DNA of 64,000 nucleotides from Chitinophagaceae bacterium UBA4411 (lineage in GTDB: Bacteria; Bacteroidota; Bacteroidia; Chitinophagales; Chitinophagaceae). Location of the stretch: contig DGQP01000009.1 of the NCBI GenBank assembly GCA_002400415.1, positions 186,001-250,000 of the forward strand, written 5' to 3'. Of the stretch, positions 37,509 through 46,912 are shown piece by piece; the stretch's first letter is position 1, and every line of letters begins with the position of its first letter. The notes under the pieces were generated by a model. The model was not told the origin of the DNA and ran no database searches. It saw only the letters and a list, made by a program, of their open reading frames with translations. The position numbers were made by a program, and so were the translations under genes.

Positions 37509-37555
37509 AAAAGTAAAAAGTTTCGGGCTAAGCTGCATGCCCGGCCCAAAACTTT
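37509..37555 (-). terminator. Terminator after the NTF2-like gene
   Basis: AAAGTTT (37517-37523) pairs with AAACTTT (37549-37555) and GGGC (37525-37528) with GCCC (37544-37547). On the minus strand the stem runs into TTTTTACTTTTACC. Confidence 0.7.
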
Positions 37556-37581
37556 CTGAATGAACTGAGAACTCAGCGTTC

Positions 37582-37935
37582 TTAACTGTTATAATAGAAC
37601 TTTTCTTCAACAATCTTCCCGTTTTTCCAGCGCTGAACAGCCAGCTGCCGGTAGGTACGCACGCCGTAATCTTTGTGTGTGTAATCAAACCACCATTCTG
37701 TTACTGCCAGGTCATCACTTACAAGTGTGTTCAGGATTTTGGCACCACGGAATTCGGTCAGACCGCCTACAAAAGCTTCTTCATGCTGACGGTTTACATC
37801 CTTTCCCACACGGACAGGATAGTCATTATCCTGCATTACTACGGTGTCATCGTAAAATTTTTCAAAGGCATCAAGAATTTTTCCTTCCAGTACCATCTGG
37901 TTGAGCTGGTCAACCTGCGTTCTTAAATCTGACAT
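37582..37935 (-). CDS. NTF2-like / SnoaL-like domain protein
   Basis: 117 residues from the ATG at 37935 (MSDLRTQVDQLNQMV); 12 further codons upstream are open but look non-coding. The pattern FEKFYDDTVVMQDNDYPV ... RTYRQLAVQRWKNGKIVEEKFYY is a small alpha+beta cone fold like SnoaL/NTF2 proteins, used for steroid-like ligands or polyketide chemistry in other members. Function here unknown. Confidence 0.75.
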   Translation of the reverse strand: MSDLRTQVDQLNQMVLEGKILDAFEKFYDDTVVMQDNDYPVRVGKDVNRQHEEAFVGGLTEFRGAKILNTLVSDDLAVTEWWFDYTHKDYGVRTYRQLAVQRWKNGKIVEEKFYYNS

Positions 37936-38086
37936 TGTATAAAGTTTTAGTGTTTGAATAAATACAGCCACAAAGTTAATGTTGCAACATTGATTATTCC
38001 AAATTTAATTTCTGAAAAGGGTTCAATTCACCATTTCTTAACAAAAAACGGGCAGCACTCTGCCGGTAAATCCCCTCTTTGTGGTA

Positions 38087-38117
38087 TTGGTATGTATTGG
38101 AGAAAAAAGAAATTTTG
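38087..38117 (+). promoter_or_regulatory. Candidate promoter for the 29-aa ORF
   Basis: TTG at 38087-38089 and AAATTTTG at 38110-38117 (7/8 to TAnnTTTG), 20 nt apart, about 30 nt before the ATG at 38149. Confidence 0.3.
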
Positions 38118-38148
38118 TACAGTCAACCATTAAACTGAAATCTTCACC

Positions 38149-38238
38149 ATGAAAATAGTAACCGAATCAATCAGGAATTTCTTTGAGGGATTTGCCTCTT
38201 TTTACACATTGATTTATGATGAGATGAAAAGCTGGTAA
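38149..38238 (+). CDS. Possible 29-residue small protein
   Basis: ATG AAA ATA ... TGG TAA encodes MKIVTESIRNFFEGFASFYT then LIYDEMKSW, an amphipathic/aromatic peptide. It is the only reading frame of note between the NTF2-like and DinB genes, has a promoter-like pair upstream, and its stop abuts the DinB stop codon (38239). No family is known to me; coding status needs comparison with relatives. Confidence 0.35.
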   Translation: MKIVTESIRNFFEGFASFYTLIYDEMKSW

Positions 38239-38724
38239 TCAATAATGGCCGGCTTCCTTCTTTAGCAGGGCTGCAAGTTTGAACATGGCAAACAGGTGAT
38301 GGGCTTCGTGCAGCAGGAAAAAATTCAGCCATTGCACCAGTTTCATTTCCCCGAAAGCAGGATGGATACCTTTTTTATCAAGATCGGTTTCTTTAAAAGA
38401 AAGGATTTCAGCCGCCATTTCTTTCCGGGTGGTTAAAAGATCCTGGATAATTTCCCGGGAAGATTTATGGCAGTTATCCAGGAATAGAGGATCGCCATCG
38501 GCCGAATATCGTTCAAAGGAAGGAGTATCAGTTTCCAATATTTCTTTTACCCGGTTTATGAAAGTATGCTGATAAGTCTGCAGATGTACAATTGTCTCAA
38601 AAATTGACCATTTGCCGGCTGCAATATGTCTCCTGATTTGTTCATCAGTAAGCCCGTCAATGATATCTACTAATGATTTATGCTGGTATTGCAGGCGGGT
38701 TGAAACAGAGGATGGCATTTGCAT
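38239..38724 (-). CDS. DinB family protein
   Basis: 161 residues in the four-helix DinB fold. Three His positions fit the metal triad of the superfamily: IVHLQTYQHTF, and LLHEAHHLFAM near the C-terminus. Members are thiol-transferases or DNA-damage induced proteins of unclear role. The next gene on the same strand is 19 bp upstream. Confidence 0.8.
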   Translation of the reverse strand: MQMPSSVSTRLQYQHKSLVDIIDGLTDEQIRRHIAAGKWSIFETIVHLQTYQHTFINRVKEILETDTPSFERYSADGDPLFLDNCHKSSREIIQDLLTTRKEMAAEILSFKETDLDKKGIHPAFGEMKLVQWLNFFLLHEAHHLFAMFKLAALLKKEAGHY

Positions 38725-38743
38725 AAAAAGAGGGTTTTAGTGG

Positions 38744-39775
38744 TTAATCGTTGCTCCATACTTTGGTTCCTTCGGAACAGTTAGCGCATATTTCAATATT
38801 CTTTCTTCCTTTTAATAAGGCTGTTCTGAATTTTGTGTATTCCCCGTTTTTCCAGATTTCTTTAAACGGTTTTTGTTTAAGATCACCGAGACGGTATTGT
38901 GCATCTTTGTCAAAACAACAGGGAGCTACCAGCCCATCCCATGTAATTACAGGATCATGCCAGAGCCTCCAGCAATGATTGGCCAATTTCCCTTTGAATT
39001 CATATCCTGTTCCGGTTTTCCGGTAACGGCTGAATTTATCAATAGTTGGAATCAGCTGGTTGGGGTCCTTTTCATAATCGTAAACCTGCGCTGTTTTGAA
39101 CCACACATCATCCACCCCCACCTCTGTGGCCAGCTTTTTTACATCCTCTATCTGGTGTTCATTCGGTTTCACCACCAGGAACTGAAAAACAACAAAAGGC
39201 TTTTTGCTGTTCATCTCTTTTTTCCATTTTACTATATTCTTTGCCCCTTCAATCACTTTTTTTAGTTGCCCACCCACCCGGTATTGCTCATATACATCCT
39301 GTGTGGTACCATCAATGGAGATGATCAACCGGTCCAGCCCGCTGTCAATGGTTCTTTTTGCGTTTATATCATTAAGGTAGTGTGCGTTGGTCGATGTAGC
39401 TGTATAGATTCTTTTCCCGGAAGCATATTTTACCATATCGAGGAAATCCGGGTTCAGGTAAGGCTCTCCCTGGAAATAAAATACGAGGTATAAGAGTTCC
39501 TTGTGTAACTGGTCGATGGTTTCGCTGAAGAAATCCTTTTTAAGCATACCGGTAGGTCTGGTAAAAGCCCTTAACCCGCTGGGACATTCCGGGCAGCGGA
39601 GGTTGCAGGACGTGGTTGGCTCAAAGGAGATAGAAACAGGATAGCCCCATTGTACAGGCTTCTTTGTCCATTTGCTGATATAATAACTGCTCAGCACTTT
39701 TACTCCATTCCAGGCCCGTCGGGCGGTAAGTTTGGATAAAAGGTTTAATGTATCATTTCTGTTCAGTCTGGACAT
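38744..39775 (-). CDS. Radical SAM / SPASM domain protein
   Basis: 343 residues. Radical SAM cluster motif CNLRCPEC (CxxxCxxC) near residue 55, with FYFQGEPYLNP as the GGE-like SAM-binding segment. The C-terminal SPASM region has CCFDKDAQYRLGDLKQKPFKEIW and ICANCSEG for auxiliary [4Fe-4S] clusters. SPASM enzymes usually modify peptides or activate sulfatases; no precursor peptide or sulfatase is adjacent, so the target is unknown. 40 bp from the pxp operon, which diverges. Confidence 0.85.
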   Translation of the reverse strand: MSRLNRNDTLNLLSKLTARRAWNGVKVLSSYYISKWTKKPVQWGYPVSISFEPTTSCNLRCPECPSGLRAFTRPTGMLKKDFFSETIDQLHKELLYLVFYFQGEPYLNPDFLDMVKYASGKRIYTATSTNAHYLNDINAKRTIDSGLDRLIISIDGTTQDVYEQYRVGGQLKKVIEGAKNIVKWKKEMNSKKPFVVFQFLVVKPNEHQIEDVKKLATEVGVDDVWFKTAQVYDYEKDPNQLIPTIDKFSRYRKTGTGYEFKGKLANHCWRLWHDPVITWDGLVAPCCFDKDAQYRLGDLKQKPFKEIWKNGEYTKFRTALLKGRKNIEICANCSEGTKVWSND

Positions 39776-39816
39776 CGGGGAGTAAAGTTAAGTTGGTATC
39801 TTCAAATCATTAATGT

Positions 39817-40527
39817 ATGAACTACGTAATTCCTGCATACCGTATTTTTCCGCTGGGTGATACTGCGCTTGTGATTGATTACGGGAATATTGTTGATGAA
39901 AAAATCAACAAAGAGGTCATGGCGAGGTTTAAGCAATTGAAGATGGCTGGCTTACCCGGTGTGGTTGAAGTGGTTCCTGCTTACAGTTCGCTGGCTGTTT
40001 TTTATCATCCACAGGACATAATGAAGAAGCAGGCAATAGAAAATACGGTGTTCGAATGGATAAAAGGCCGGGTGGAGCAACTACTGGCACAGCCCTGCAT
40101 CAATGAAGAATCAGCAGAAAAATTACATATTATACCCGTATGTTATGAAGATGAATTTGCACCGGATATAGCAACATTGGCAGCAGTGAAAAATATAAGT
40201 GTTGATGAAATTGTTCAATTACATACGGCAGTAACCTACCGTGTTTATATGCTTGGGTTTCTCCCGGGGTTTAGTTACATGGGCGAAGTGGATGAGAGAA
40301 TTTCTATTGCACGGAAACCACAACCCGTAAATGTAGCGGCAGGCAATGTGGGTATTGCCGGAAGACAAACCGGTATTTACCCTTTAGCTTCACCAGGCGG
40401 ATGGCAGATTATCGGGAGAACCCCTTTACAAATGTTTGATGCTAAAAAGGCAGAACCTGTTTTGCTAAAAGCAGGGGATAAAGTACAGTTCATTTCAATC
40501 TCTAAAAATGAATTTGCGGGTTATTAA
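39817..40527 (+). CDS. pxpB: 5-oxoprolinase subunit PxpB
   Basis: 236 residues. KipI/CT_C_D family: GFLPGFSYMGEVDERI, RKPQPVNVAAGNVGIAGRQTGIYPLASPGGWQIIGRTP. PxpA, PxpB and PxpC form the ATP-dependent prokaryotic 5-oxoprolinase that opens pyroglutamate to glutamate. First gene of the operon; pxpC starts 20 bp before its stop. Confidence 0.93.
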   Translation: MNYVIPAYRIFPLGDTALVIDYGNIVDEKINKEVMARFKQLKMAGLPGVVEVVPAYSSLAVFYHPQDIMKKQAIENTVFEWIKGRVEQLLAQPCINEESAEKLHIIPVCYEDEFAPDIATLAAVKNISVDEIVQLHTAVTYRVYMLGFLPGFSYMGEVDERISIARKPQPVNVAAGNVGIAGRQTGIYPLASPGGWQIIGRTPLQMFDAKKAEPVLLKAGDKVQFISISKNEFAGY

Positions 40528-41500
40528 GGCTGGTCTGCTGGATACAATACAGGATTCCGGCCGCTATGGCTGGCAGGATCTCGGTATTAACCCCGGAGGA
40601 GCAATGGATAAGTTTGCCGCCAGAACAGCCAATATACTGGTGGGCAATGATCAGCACGAAGCGGTGATAGAATTACATTTCCCGGCCGCTGCTTTTTTCT
40701 TTGAACTGCCGGCACTTATCGCAGTCAGCGGTGCTGATTTTATAGCAAGTGTGAATGGCGAGGAAGTACCGGTGAACCAACCCATTTTATTAAGTAAGTT
40801 CAGCATACTGCAGTTTCATGGTATAAAAGACGGGGCCAGGGCTTATCTTGCTGTATACGGGGGACTGGGCATTCAACAATGGCTGAACAGCCACAGTACT
40901 CACCTGAAAGCTTCCATAGGTGGCTATAATGGACGATCCCTGCAAAAAGATGATGAAATACCATTAAAATCGACCAAAGATTTTTACCCGCTGATCGGGC
41001 AGAAAGAATTCCGGGTGCTGCCCTGGAAAGCAGATGATAACTGGAGGGAATGGAAGGGAGATGATATACTGGTACTTGCCGGAAATGAGTGGGACAGGCT
41101 TACAAATATTTCAAAAGAGAAACTGTTGCAGCATCCGTTTTACATTACAAACCAGTCCGACCGTATGGGCTACCGGTTGCAAAGCGACCCATTGCTGACA
41201 ATGGTGCATGATGAAGTCGTTTCCTCACCTGTTAATTTCGGTACGGTGCAATTATTACCAGATGGCCAGCTGATCATACTGATGGCTGATCACCAGACCG
41301 CTGGTGGTTATCCGCGGGTGGCGCATGTGATCAGCGCCTGCCATTCCCGCATAGCACAACTAAGACCTGGTGAAGCGGTTCATTTCAGGATTACCAGTAT
41401 TGCAAGTGCTGAAACTTTATTATTACAACAGGAGCAGCATTTGCTGCAGCTGCAAAATGCCTGTCAGTTTAAACTTGAACAACTACTGCATGCTTATTGA
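40508..41500 (+). CDS. pxpC: 5-oxoprolinase subunit PxpC
   Basis: 330 residues, the KipA / biotin-dependent carboxyltransferase-like family. Motifs: GLLDTIQDSGRYGWQDLGINPGGAMDKFAARTANILVGN, LAVYGGL and QTAGGYPRVAHVISA. Acts with PxpB and PxpA. Overlaps pxpB by 20 bp and pxpA by 11 bp. Confidence 0.93.
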   Translation: MNLRVIKAGLLDTIQDSGRYGWQDLGINPGGAMDKFAARTANILVGNDQHEAVIELHFPAAAFFFELPALIAVSGADFIASVNGEEVPVNQPILLSKFSILQFHGIKDGARAYLAVYGGLGIQQWLNSHSTHLKASIGGYNGRSLQKDDEIPLKSTKDFYPLIGQKEFRVLPWKADDNWREWKGDDILVLAGNEWDRLTNISKEKLLQHPFYITNQSDRMGYRLQSDPLLTMVHDEVVSSPVNFGTVQLLPDGQLIILMADHQTAGGYPRVAHVISACHSRIAQLRPGEAVHFRITSIASAETLLLQQEQHLLQLQNACQFKLEQLLHAY

Positions 41501-42209
41501 TATCAATTGCGACCTCGGTGAAGGAATGCGTAATGATAAAGATATCATACCATTCATTACATCCGCTAATGTTGCCTGTGGTTATCATGCCGGTGACACG
41601 GATACGATGTGGCAAACAATCGAACATTGCATAGCAAATCGGGTGGCTATCGGCGCCCACCCTTCTTTCCTGGACAGGGCTAATTTTGGCCGGACTGAAT
41701 TGCAATTAGCCCCTGATGAAATTTATGAGCTGGTTATCCAGCAACTGATCATTATTGATGAAGTGCTTTCTTCGTTTGCAACCCGTTTACAGCATGTAAA
41801 ACCACATGGTGCACTGTATAATCTCTCAGCTAAAAATGCAGGTATAGCACAGATCATTGCAAAAGCGGTTAAAAATTATGACAGAAACCTGGTCCTGTTT
41901 GGTTTAAGCGGAAGTTATTCAATCCGTGAAGCAAAAAAGCTGGGCCTGCAAACAACCAGTGAGGTATTTGCCGACCGTACCTACCAGGATGATGGCTCCC
42001 TTACTCCCCGGTCAGCCGCTAATGCACTGATAACTGATATGGATAAAATGACTACGCAGGTTTTGCAAATGACAAATGAAGGAACAGTTACAACAGTATC
42101 GGGGAAGGTTATTCCAATAGCAGCCCAAACAATTTGCATTCACGGAGACGGGAAATATGCTGCAGAGTTTACCAAAGCCATTCATCATATCCTTACAACA
42201 AGTGAATGA
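41490..42209 (+). CDS. pxpA: 5-oxoprolinase subunit PxpA (LamB/YcsF)
   Basis: 239 residues from ATG 41490, where the canonical start MLIDINCDLGEG begins; the frame is open 40 codons further upstream but inside pxpC. Motifs SANVACGYHAGD, HPSFLD, VKPHGALYN and EVFADRTYQDDGSL are those of the family. Phosphorylation and cleavage of 5-oxoproline. Overlaps the next gene by 4 bp (ATGA). Confidence 0.95.
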   Translation: MLIDINCDLGEGMRNDKDIIPFITSANVACGYHAGDTDTMWQTIEHCIANRVAIGAHPSFLDRANFGRTELQLAPDEIYELVIQQLIIIDEVLSSFATRLQHVKPHGALYNLSAKNAGIAQIIAKAVKNYDRNLVLFGLSGSYSIREAKKLGLQTTSEVFADRTYQDDGSLTPRSAANALITDMDKMTTQVLQMTNEGTVTTVSGKVIPIAAQTICIHGDGKYAAEFTKAIHHILTTSE

Positions 42210-43387
42210 AAAAAAACTCTGCTATTCTGGGTGCTGCATTCCTGATGGCGACTTCTGCCATTGGCCCCGGTTTTTTAAATAATACCAGTTTATTCACCAA
42301 CCAGTTGCTGACGAGTTTTGGTTTTGTTATCCTTATTTCTGTATTGCTTGACATTGGTGCACAATTGAATATCTGGCGGATCATTACGGTGGGTGAAAGA
42401 CGGGCGCAGGATCTTTCTAATCAGTTGTTACCCGGGCTTGGATATGTGCTGGCATTCTTGGTTGCTTTTGGCGGGTTAGTGTTTAATATAGGAAATATAG
42501 CAGGCTGCGGCTTGGGTCTTGAAGTAGTAACAGGGATTGATACTAAATGGGGAGCAGTTGTCAGCTGTGTTATTACTTTGTTCATATTCTGGATAAAAGA
42601 TGCAGGCAGGGCTATTGACTGGTTTGTTAAGATCGCAGGTATCGCTATGGTCGGGTTAACGGTCTACATAGCTTTTGTCTCCCAGCCACCACTATCAAAA
42701 GCAGTAGTGCATACGTTCAGGCCGGAAAAGATTAATATCAAAATGATTGTGGCGCTGGTAGGCGGAACAGTAGGCGGGTATATCAGTTTTGCCGGCGCAC
42801 ATCGTTTACTGGATGCGAATGTGAAAGGAGTAGCAGCTATTCCGCAGGTGAACAAAAGCGCCATAACCGGCATCATCATTACTTCTGTTATGCGCTATGT
42901 ACTTTTTCTTGCTGTATTGGGAGTTGTTGGGAGCGGGGCCGTATTAAGTGAAAAGAACCCTGCTGCTTCAGTATTCCGGAATGCTGCTGGTATCATGGGG
43001 TATACTTTTTTCGGGATTGTTATGTGGGCAGCTGCCATCACTTCCGTGATCGGTGCTTCCTATACATCCGTTTCTTTTCTGAGAACGTTCTCTCCTGTTC
43101 TTGCCCAAAACCAACGCTGGCTGGTTTCTGCTTTTATCATTCTCTCCGCGGTTATTTTTATTCTGCTGAAACAGGCACCCGGTTATATTCTCGTAACAGC
43201 AGGTGCATTGAACGGTTTGATATTGCCGGTTGCTTTGGCCATCATGCTGATTGCTGTGAACAGGAAAAAACTATTCGAAACTTATCAGCATCCGCTATGG
43301 ATGCAGGTTGCTGGCTGGATCGTTGTACTCGTTATGAGCTGGATGGGTTATATGCTGCTGGAAGAAAGCATCAGCAAATTATTTTAA
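42206..43387 (+). CDS. NRAMP-like transporter without canonical metal-binding motifs, candidate 5-oxoproline transporter
   Basis: 393 residues, about eleven membrane segments, same superfamily as NRAMP (LeuT fold). The usual TM1 metal motif DPGN is replaced by SAIGPGFLNNT, and in TM6 the MPH motif is absent (GGTVGGYISFAGAH). The overlap with pxpA and the equivalent position of YcsG beside ycsF in Bacillus suggest a transporter for 5-oxoproline or an associated solute rather than Mn/Fe. This is inference from context and missing ligands. Confidence 0.75.
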   Translation: MKKNSAILGAAFLMATSAIGPGFLNNTSLFTNQLLTSFGFVILISVLLDIGAQLNIWRIITVGERRAQDLSNQLLPGLGYVLAFLVAFGGLVFNIGNIAGCGLGLEVVTGIDTKWGAVVSCVITLFIFWIKDAGRAIDWFVKIAGIAMVGLTVYIAFVSQPPLSKAVVHTFRPEKINIKMIVALVGGTVGGYISFAGAHRLLDANVKGVAAIPQVNKSAITGIIITSVMRYVLFLAVLGVVGSGAVLSEKNPAASVFRNAAGIMGYTFFGIVMWAAAITSVIGASYTSVSFLRTFSPVLAQNQRWLVSAFIILSAVIFILLKQAPGYILVTAGALNGLILPVALAIMLIAVNRKKLFETYQHPLWMQVAGWIVVLVMSWMGYMLLEESISKLF

Positions 43388-43389
43388 AA

Positions 43390-43426
43390 CAAAAAAGCCC
43401 AACCATAGGGTAAGTTGAGCTTTTTG
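43390..43426. terminator. Bidirectional terminator after the pxp operon
   Basis: AAAAAGCCCAAC (43392-43403) pairs with GTTGAGCTTTTT (43414-43425) with one mismatch, followed by T residues on both strands. It separates the pxp operon from the converging L,D-transpeptidase gene. Confidence 0.65.
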
Positions 43427-43455
43427 TTATCATCCATCCTTGTTGTTGTGTCCAA

Positions 43456-44184
43456 TCAGTCGTTTAATATTTTTGATTTATCAAGATATTTTTTGGAAGG
43501 GTGATAGATAAAAAGGCAGGTGCCATTTTTAATTATATTAATAAGCGCAGTACTTTCTTCTTTGGGAACAGCCGGGCAACCGAAGCTGCGGCCCATGAAT
43601 GAGCTGTTGTTCATTCTTTGAGCACCGATATAATCAGCTCCATGGATGACGATGGCACGCTGGAAGGCTTTATCGTTAAAACCGGGCTCCAGCCCCTGTA
43701 GTTTTAATGACAGACCGTGCTCACCTGTATAGGTTTGTTTGGTAACATAAAAACCGAGACTGCTTTGCAGGGATTCCGGTGTGTTAGAAAATTGAGTAGC
43801 ATAATCAAGACCCGAGTTGCGCCCATGTGCCACCCAGGTATTCATCACCACGGTTTCATTATTTATATCAATCAGGTATAATCTTTTTTGTTTGGAAGAC
43901 TGACTGAAATCACAAATGGTCAGATAAGCGGTATTATTTATTTGCTTGTTCTCTGCCAATTTCTGATAGCCCTTCCAGGCAAATTCAAACGCTTCTTTCG
44001 AAAGACCCTTTACTTCCAGTCCTAATGTTTTATATAATGTAGTTGTGGTACTCCCGGCAACAGGTAAGAAGTGAGTATGCGACCGGGGAGTTGCTGGTTT
44101 GCTACTGGTATACTGCATGTCTGTGAAAGACGACAATGTCAGGAACAGAAAGATAACAGGTATATATGCTACTGTTTTTTTCAA
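43456..44184 (-). CDS. Murein L,D-transpeptidase catalytic domain family protein
   Basis: 242 residues from a TTG at 44184 that opens a good signal peptide (KKTVAYIPVIFLFLTLSS); a TTG at 44205 is the alternative and no ATG precedes the signal. The C-terminal half has VIHGADYIGAQRMN and MGRSFGCPAVPKEES: His and Cys of the L,D-transpeptidase active site. It acts in the periplasm on peptidoglycan cross-links or on lipoprotein attachment. Confidence 0.8.
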   Translation of the reverse strand: MKKTVAYIPVIFLFLTLSSFTDMQYTSSKPATPRSHTHFLPVAGSTTTTLYKTLGLEVKGLSKEAFEFAWKGYQKLAENKQINNTAYLTICDFSQSSKQKRLYLIDINNETVVMNTWVAHGRNSGLDYATQFSNTPESLQSSLGFYVTKQTYTGEHGLSLKLQGLEPGFNDKAFQRAIVIHGADYIGAQRMNNSSFMGRSFGCPAVPKEESTALINIIKNGTCLFIYHPSKKYLDKSKILND

Positions 44185-44368
44185 GGGTATCGGATTCGGA
44201 TTCAATAACGGATCAGGGAATAAAAATATTATCCGTTATCAGAAAATACAAGCAATAAACTACTGTTTTATAGTTGTTTGCGTATTTATTCGCGAATAAG
44301 CAAAGAATGATACGGGGGAAAATACTAACACTCCTTCGTTTTGTAAATGAATGACTACAAAGAAGTAC

Positions 44369-45412
44369 TCAGTTTTCCATGATTTTATTGATATCCCGTT
44401 GCTTGGTAATAAACTCGCTGGAATAGATCTTTAGCAACAATATAAATAAGGAGATTAGCAAGGGGCCAAATATCAAACCAATAAAGCCAAAGAGATTGAG
44501 ACCAATGATGACACCAAAGACGGTGGTCAGCGGATGCACATCGCCCAACCTGCGAAGCAATGTAAATCGAAGTATATTGTCAACAGTGCCGATAATACCA
44601 AATCCAAAAATGAGCATGGCAATACCACGGCCTGTTTCTTCGCCCGCAAAAAAGATAATGGCTAAAGGGACATAGGCTAATGCAGCGCCTACAACCGGCA
44701 GCATGGCAGCGATACAGGTGACACCAAACCAGAAGAAAGGTTCTTTTACACCAATAATAAGGTAACCGATAAGACCTACCAGGCCCTGTGCAAAAGCAAT
44801 CAATGGAATGCCAATGGCATTTGATACCACCATCTTATTGACTTCTTTACTTACCTTATTTACATTTTCATCTTTGAGAGGTATATATTCATACAATGCA
44901 TCTTCCATATACCGGCCGTTCACCAGCATAAAATAGAGAATAAAATACATGAAGAAGATGGTGGTAACAGTATTAAATGTGGCGCCGAGTATCTGCGGCA
45001 GACTTTGGGTGATGGCATTACCGAGTTTATTGATATTCTCTTCACTGGTGATGGTAACATCAAACTGTTGTTCAAGAGTAGCCACCAGTTTTTTGAGGGC
45101 GGCTACCAACTCTGATGAATGCTGCACGGCATAGGTAACTTTGGAAGAAAGCATATTGGCCAGCAGGCCTACAGGCAGCAGGATTACTATAAACGAAAGC
45201 AGCATCAGTAAAGCAGCGGTCCATCCTTTGCGCCATTTCTTTTTTTCGGTGAGGAAGAACATCCAGCGGTGCATTAATATATATAAGGTCATTGCACCCA
45301 GAACAGCCGGTAAGAATGAATAAAGTTCAAGGAATAATAGCAGTCCGAGCAAAAGCAGTATCACAATGAAGAAAATCTGCCGGATCCGGTTCTGGCTGAT
45401 AGTGTCGCTCAT
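44369..45412 (-). CDS. AI-2E family transporter
   Basis: 347 residues, about eight membrane segments: two short hydrophobic stretches at the N-terminus, a periplasmic loop with coiled-coil character (KLVATLEQQFDVTITSEEN), and a C-terminal block of five or six helices with LVGLIGYLIIGVKEPFFWFGVTCIAAMLPVVGAAL and FGPLLIS. The family includes autoinducer-2 exporters and Na+/H+ antiporters; the substrate is not predictable from sequence. Confidence 0.85.
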   Translation of the reverse strand: MSDTISQNRIRQIFFIVILLLLGLLLFLELYSFLPAVLGAMTLYILMHRWMFFLTEKKKWRKGWTAALLMLLSFIVILLPVGLLANMLSSKVTYAVQHSSELVAALKKLVATLEQQFDVTITSEENINKLGNAITQSLPQILGATFNTVTTIFFMYFILYFMLVNGRYMEDALYEYIPLKDENVNKVSKEVNKMVVSNAIGIPLIAFAQGLVGLIGYLIIGVKEPFFWFGVTCIAAMLPVVGAALAYVPLAIIFFAGEETGRGIAMLIFGFGIIGTVDNILRFTLLRRLGDVHPLTTVFGVIIGLNLFGFIGLIFGPLLISLFILLLKIYSSEFITKQRDINKIMEN

Positions 45413-45440
45413 ACAGTAATTATATGGAACTAAATTAAAT

Positions 45441-45474
45441 AAAATAAGACCGATCAGGGGGACCGGCCTTATTT
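45441..45474 (-). terminator. Terminator after the MATE gene
   Basis: AATAAGACCG (45443-45452) and CGGCCTTATT (45463-45473 region) form a stem with one mismatch, 14 nt after the MATE stop on the minus strand. Confidence 0.5.
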
Positions 45475-45487
45475 ATTATGAGAGTGA

Positions 45488-46912
45488 TTATAGTTTCACC
45501 AGCTTCCATTTACCTGCTTTAAAAAAATACCAGGCGGCTAAGGCCAGCAACGTTTCTGCAGCAGGAATAGCAATAAAAGCACCGGTGGGCCCCATACCCA
45601 ATTCTTTGGCCAGTAACCAGGCCAATGGTATCTGGAACAGCCAGAAGCCAAAAATATTAATCCAGGTAGGGGTTTTGGTATCACCGGCACCGTTCAGGGC
45701 TTGTATCATTACCATACCGACGCCATAAAATATATACCCGGCACCAATGATCTGTAGCGCACTGGTACCATAGCGGTGTACTTCGGGTTCTTTTGTAAAA
45801 ATGCTGATGATTGGGGAGGCGAATAACAAGAACAAGAGCATCACCCCTGCCATAAAAAAAGCATTGTAACGGGCTGTCAGTAGCACACTTTTCTCCGCTC
45901 TTTCGGGTTGTTGTGCACCGAGATTTTGCCCCACCAGTGCAGCGGCAGCATTGCTTAATCCCCAGGCGGGTAAAATAAAGAAAACCACGTTCCGGATAGC
46001 CACTTGGTAACCTGCAAATGCTTCTGTGCTGCCGGTATGGGATACCAGCCAGGCCAACACGATCCAGCTTCCGCTTGGAATAAAAAACTGGAAAGTGGCA
46101 GGCCAGGCCACATTAAATAAAGTCTTTACTACCGGAAGGTCCCAATTGAAGTGCGATCGTTTCAGCTTGATCATTTTTTTACCGCTGAATAAATGATAGC
46201 ATTGATAGATTACACCAACACCACGTCCAATGGTGGTGGCAATAGCGGCGCCTTTCAATCCCAGCTCAGGAAAGGGTCCATAACCATATATCAGTAGTGG
46301 GCATAAAAGGATATTGATGCCACTGGCAATCCACAGGCTGCGCATAGCCATTGCTGCATCACCGGCTCCCCTGAAAATACCATTGATAAGAAATAACAGG
46401 ATAATGACTAAGGAACCTGCCATCATTATACGGGTAAAAATGGTTCCCTCTTTTACCACTTCAGGAGCTGCACCCATGATCATTAATATATCCGCAGCGA
46501 AGATGACACCGGCGATGCTGAGAATCACAGCTACTACTATGGATATAACTATGGCCTGCGCACCGGCATGTGCAGCTCCATCGGAGTTTTTTTCACCAAT
46601 ACGGCGGGCCACAACAGCGGTTGCTGCCACACTTAGCCCGATGGCTATGGTATAAATCAGAGAGATCACAGATTCTGTAAGCCCCACAGTGGCGATTGCA
46701 TTCTTACTATTGGGTAAATGGCTGACAAAATACATATCCACTACTGCAAATACGGATTCAAGGCTCAGTTCCAGGATCATGGGAATAGCCAGTAATACAA
46801 TGGCTGACCGGATACTGCCCTTGGTATAGTCGTGCTCGTCCCCCCGGAGGGATTGTTTGACGAGGGTAAAGAAATAGGATACCCTATTGGTATAAGTTGT
46901 CGTTTTCGACAT
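45488..46912 (-). CDS. MATE family efflux transporter
   Basis: 474 residues, twelve membrane segments as two six-helix halves (AIVLLAIPMILELSLESVFAVVDMYFV; VARRIGEKNSDGAAHAGAQAI; AALVGQNLGAQQPERAEKS). Exports drugs or metabolites in exchange for Na+ or H+. Ordinary length, no unusual features. Confidence 0.88.
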   Translation of the reverse strand: MSKTTTYTNRVSYFFTLVKQSLRGDEHDYTKGSIRSAIVLLAIPMILELSLESVFAVVDMYFVSHLPNSKNAIATVGLTESVISLIYTIAIGLSVAATAVVARRIGEKNSDGAAHAGAQAIVISIVVAVILSIAGVIFAADILMIMGAAPEVVKEGTIFTRIMMAGSLVIILLFLINGIFRGAGDAAMAMRSLWIASGINILLCPLLIYGYGPFPELGLKGAAIATTIGRGVGVIYQCYHLFSGKKMIKLKRSHFNWDLPVVKTLFNVAWPATFQFFIPSGSWIVLAWLVSHTGSTEAFAGYQVAIRNVVFFILPAWGLSNAAAALVGQNLGAQQPERAEKSVLLTARYNAFFMAGVMLLFLLFASPIISIFTKEPEVHRYGTSALQIIGAGYIFYGVGMVMIQALNGAGDTKTPTWINIFGFWLFQIPLAWLLAKELGMGPTGAFIAIPAAETLLALAAWYFFKAGKWKLVKL

